Below are positions 4,721 to 7,127 of a stretch of DNA of 7,127 nucleotides, piece after piece; positions within the stretch are counted from its first letter, which is position 1; each line of letters begins with the position of its first letter. The notes beneath the pieces are model-generated. The model saw only the letters and a list, made by a program, of their open reading frames with translations, did no database searches and was not told the origin of the DNA. A program made the translations under genes and the position numbers. The stretch covers positions 1 through 7,127 of the forward strand of contig JACCVK010000063.1 in NCBI GenBank assembly GCA_013698195.1, in the 5' to 3' direction. This stretch comes from Actinomycetota bacterium (GTDB lineage Bacteria > Actinomycetota > Thermoleophilia > Gaiellales > Gaiellaceae).

Positions 4721-5257
4721 GTGACCACCGTCCGCTACTGCTCTGCGTGCGGGGCGGGCCTTCCCGTAGCACCTCCCGTCACCTGCGCCGCCTGCGGCAC
4801 GAGCCACTGGTCGAACCCGAAGCCCTGCGCCAACGCAGTCATCGTGGAGCGACAGCGAGTGCTCCTCACCCAGCGCGCGCACTCGCCCTGGAAAGGCGCA
4901 TGGTGTTCCCCCGGCGGCTTCTGCGAGCGCGGCGAGCATCCGATCGAGACCGTCGTGCGCGAGGCGCTCGAGGAAACCGGGTTCCGCATCCGCGTTACCG
5001 GCTACCTCGGAGTGTGGGTCGACGACTACGTCGACGGGCCGGATCACCGGGAGAACGAGGTCATCAACGTCGCGTACTACCTCGCTGAGACCATGGGCGA
5101 GGCTCGTGGTGACGTCGACCGCTCCGAGGTGAGCGACCTCGGCTGGTTCGGTTGGGACGAGCTTCCGTCTCCCCTCGCTCCGCCCGGAACGCTGGCGGCC
5201 GTGCTCCAGGCGGCCCGCAACGCCGGCTCGACGCCCTTGCTCGATCGTCCGCAGTAG
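4721..5257 (+). CDS. Zinc-ribbon Nudix hydrolase
   Basis: Nudix enzymes hydrolyse nucleoside diphosphates linked to another group (X), such as NADH, ADP-ribose or oxidised dNTPs. The 178-residue protein begins with a small zinc ribbon, C7-x2-C10 and C22-x2-C25. The Nudix fold follows with a perfect Nudix box at 66-88: Gly66, Glu72, then Arg80-Glu81, Glu84-Glu85, Gly87, where the Glu residues bind the catalytic metal. The NudC-type SQPWPFPxS specificity motif after the box is absent, so NADH/NAD-cap hydrolysis is not indicated; an ADP-ribose or nucleotide-sugar substrate is possible but not shown. SNPKPCANAVIV between ribbon and fold is typical of this zinc-ribbon Nudix group. Start GTG 4721 is preferred over TTG 4712 (three extra residues) because the TTG overlaps the probable -10 box. 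The gene is monocistronic and converges on the O-antigen-ligase-like gene with a 6-bp gap. Confidence 0.92.
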   Translation: MTTVRYCSACGAGLPVAPPVTCAACGTSHWSNPKPCANAVIVERQRVLLTQRAHSPWKGAWCSPGGFCERGEHPIETVVREALEETGFRIRVTGYLGVWVDDYVDGPDHRENEVINVAYYLAETMGEARGDVDRSEVSDLGWFGWDELPSPLAPPGTLAAVLQAARNAGSTPLLDRPQ

Positions 5258-5263
5258 CTGCGG
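5249..5263. terminator. Small hairpin at the convergent gene junction
   Basis: CCGCAG (5249-5254) pairs with CTGCGG (5258-5263), and the 3-nt loop is exactly the TAG stop codon of the Nudix gene. It fills the gap to the stop of the facing membrane-protein gene at 5264. No T-run follows on either strand, so at most it is a weak, bidirectional terminator or transcript-end structure. Confidence 0.25.
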
Positions 5264-7127
5264 TCAATCCGCCTCGCAGGCGCCTTTATTGACTGCCGCC
5301 CGCGCGACGTCGAGCTCGCCGCCCTTCACCCATTGGCTCCCCGCCGGATCAAGCGTGTACGCGTCGTTCAGGAATCGGTACGCAGCGCACAGGTTCCCCC
5401 GCACCTGGAACTCGTAGAGCCCGAGCGCCAGCCACGTCTCCGGGTTCTCCGGCTGGAGCCTGACGGCCTGCGCGTAGCGCTCCTCCGCGTCGGCGTAGCG
5501 TCTCTGGCGCTCGTCGATCCGCGCGAGAGCCCAAATCGGCTCGAACGCGAGCGGGTTGAAGGCTCGAGCGAGGCTTGCCCGGTCGCGCGCAGTCTCGAAG
5601 TCGTCTTCGCCGAGCGCTCGCGTGGAGCCCCGAACGCTCCGTTCGGCGATTCGAGGAGACGCGAACGACACGAGCACGACCAGCGCAACGAGGATCGCCG
5701 CGACCGCGACGAACGGCCTCCGCTTTGCCGCGTTGACCTCACGCCCCGCTCCAGCGAGCACGCCGATCGCAACCAGCGTCGGCGCGGTCACCGCAACGAA
5801 GTCCCAGGTGTAGTCGACTAGGGCGTGCGCCAGAAACGCGAGTGGCGCCGCAACGAGCGCAACGGCAGCGGCACGCTCGGCGCCCTCCAACCGCCGGACC
5901 GCGCCGACGCACACGCTCGCACCTGCGAGCACGAGCACGAGAAACAGGGCGAGCGCGACGAGACCCCCGTCCGAGAGCTGCTGCAAGGGAACGCTGTGCG
6001 GCTGGAGGACGCTTCGCACGTCGGCGCGCACGCGCTTGCGGGCAATCTCGAACGTGCCCGCGCCCGCACCGAACGGTGCATGCGCGGAATAGACGTCAAC
6101 CGCCTCGTTCCACCAGCACCAGCGGTTGTTGAGGTTGAGCGAGCCAAGTCGGCTCGGATCGTTGACGACCTCGGAGCACGACGACCCGGTGACCTCCTCG
6201 TCGAGCCACGTCACCGGATTTCCGATCGCCACTGCGAGCGCGACGAGGCAGGCAGCTGCGGCGACGGCCGCGCTCGCGAGCAGCGCACGAACCGCGAGCT
6301 GCCTCCGCCCGTCATCGAGCCCACGCCGTATCCCAAGCAGGATGAGCGCAGCGACGAAGCCTGCTCCGACGACCGCCAGCAAGCCGAAAACCCTTCCGTC
6401 CGAGACGCGATCCGCTTCCAGCGCCCCGTCCTCGACGAGCGCCGGCCGCGTAAGAGCCCACGTCGCAACGAGCCCGGCGGGCACAACGGCGGCCGCCAGG
6501 AGCAGCCCGCCCTCGACACGCTCTCGGGACACAAGCAGCCAGAAGATGACGATCCCGATTCCCGCCACGACGCCGGCGCGCGAGAGTGTCAGCAGCAGCG
6601 CGAGCGTCGCCGCGTACGTGAGCAGACCCCCGGCGACGCGGACGAATGCGGGCCGGTTCCCGGTCGCGCCCAACCACAGCCCGAGCGCAAGACCCACGTC
6701 GGCAAGCAGCGCGAGCGCGTTCCAGTAGCCAACGGGCTCTTGCAAGCGGGCGATCCGCTCGGCATCAGGGCCGAGCGTGGGAAGCGCCTTCGTTGCCAGG
6801 GCCCACGTCAGCACGACCCCGGTAACGGTCGCCAGCAGGACCGCCGTTGTCCGCGCGGCTCTCGCTCCACCCGCGGCCGCGAGCACGACACCCAGACCGA
6901 GGAACACGACATAGGCAACGCCCCGGTTGAACGTCTCCCAGCTCCGATCTCCTGCGATCGACCACGCCACGGTCACTCCTGTCCACACCACGAGCAACCC
7001 GAGCGAAGCGACGACCGCGATCCCGGCGGCACCGAGGCGCGGGAGCGGAAGCACACCGAACGCGAACGCCAAGAGGAGCCCGACGAGGAGAACGAGTGCG
7101 GCACCGCCTACCAGGAGGACGCCGTCG
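5264..7127 (-). CDS. O-antigen ligase/polymerase family membrane protein with C-terminal TPR region (5' end outside window)
   Basis: This is a polytopic membrane protein of the Wzy/WaaL-like family, whose members polymerise or transfer lipid-linked glycans on the outer face of the membrane. About 620 residues are visible. The frame is open to the right edge, where the last 18 codons encode another hydrophobic stretch (LLVGGAALVLLVG), so the TTG at 7072 is internal and the true start is beyond the window. Roughly ten hydrophobic helices are seen. A large hydrophilic loop about residues 310-385 carries NNRWCWWNEA, HAPFGAGAGTFE and LQPHSVPLQQL (His near 377), matching the Wzy_C pattern of Arg, G-x-G-x-F and a conserved His before the next helix. 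The last 80 or so residues, about nt 5530-5290, form one to two TPR-like helical pairs (YADAEERYAQAVRLQPENPE, then LNDAYTLDP), probably cytosolic or periplasmic protein-contact sites. Whether it acts as ligase or polymerase is not decidable here. Confidence 0.88.
   Translation of the reverse strand, partial: DGVLLVGGAALVLLVGLLLAFAFGVLPLPRLGAAGIAVVASLGLLVVWTGVTVAWSIAGDRSWETFNRGVAYVVFLGLGVVLAAAGGARAARTTAVLLATVTGVVLTWALATKALPTLGPDAERIARLQEPVGYWNALALLADVGLALGLWLGATGNRPAFVRVAGGLLTYAATLALLLTLSRAGVVAGIGIVIFWLLVSRERVEGGLLLAAAVVPAGLVATWALTRPALVEDGALEADRVSDGRVFGLLAVVGAGFVAALILLGIRRGLDDGRRQLAVRALLASAAVAAAACLVALAVAIGNPVTWLDEEVTGSSCSEVVNDPSRLGSLNLNNRWCWWNEAVDVYSAHAPFGAGAGTFEIARKRVRADVRSVLQPHSVPLQQLSDGGLVALALFLVLVLAGASVCVGAVRRLEGAERAAAVALVAAPLAFLAHALVDYTWDFVAVTAPTLVAIGVLAGAGREVNAAKRRPFVAVAAILVALVVLVSFASPRIAERSVRGSTRALGEDDFETARDRASLARAFNPLAFEPIWALARIDERQRRYADAEERYAQAVRLQPENPETWLALGLYEFQVRGNLCAAYRFLNDAYTLDPAGSQWVKGGELDVARAAVNKGACEAD

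Noticed and set aside
1..7127. CRISPR array, insertion sequence, toxin-antitoxin pair, defence island or biosynthetic cluster
   Set aside because: No regular repeats with spacers, no terminal inverted repeats with a transposase, and no recognisable toxin, nuclease or cluster genes were found; the only mobile gene visible is the partial integrase.

Overview
The window is GC-rich bacterial chromosome, roughly two-thirds G+C by eye, with strong G/C preference at third codon positions in every gene. Gene content, TANNNT-type -10 boxes set almost on top of start codons, and GTG starts suggest an actinobacterium. A deep lineage such as Thermoleophilia is possible, but this is inference; no marker gene here settles it.

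Left edge (1-544): the 3' end of a tyrosine-recombinase integrase gene runs head-on into an intact tRNA-Thr(CGU) gene on the minus strand. The last 20 integrase codons are antisense tRNA sequence. This is the layout of an integrated element whose attachment site is the tRNA 3' half. The element lies to the left of the window; everything to the right looks like host chromosome.

Minus-strand replication operon (636-2310): thymidylate kinase (tmk) followed by the DNA polymerase III delta' clamp-loader subunit (holB), overlapping by 17 bp, with the tRNA-Thr gene downstream in the same direction. HolB lacks the usual zinc-binding cysteines.

Plus-strand pair (2388-3871): a divergently transcribed NAD-dependent sugar-nucleotide epimerase (GalE-like) followed by a small membrane-anchored protein with only a LytR C-terminal domain. 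Both point to cell-envelope polysaccharide work. The junction between them carries a perfect hairpin that abuts the second start codon and separates it from a strong but distant Shine-Dalgarno sequence.

Convergent and divergent single genes (3879-5257): a class I SAM-dependent methyltransferase (minus) and a zinc-ribbon Nudix hydrolase (plus) diverge from a short intergenic region. Right edge (5264-7127): a large membrane protein of the O-antigen ligase/polymerase (Wzy/WaaL) family with a C-terminal TPR region, on the minus strand and cut by the window end.

Most of this is ordinary core or accessory chromosome, and I do not see a new multi-gene system. The points most worth checking are (i) four gene starts that all carry a TANNNT box 7-9 nt upstream, implying near-leaderless mRNAs; (ii) the hairpin-bridged Shine-Dalgarno; (iii) the integrase tail encoded by antisense tRNA; and (iv) the zinc-less delta' subunit.
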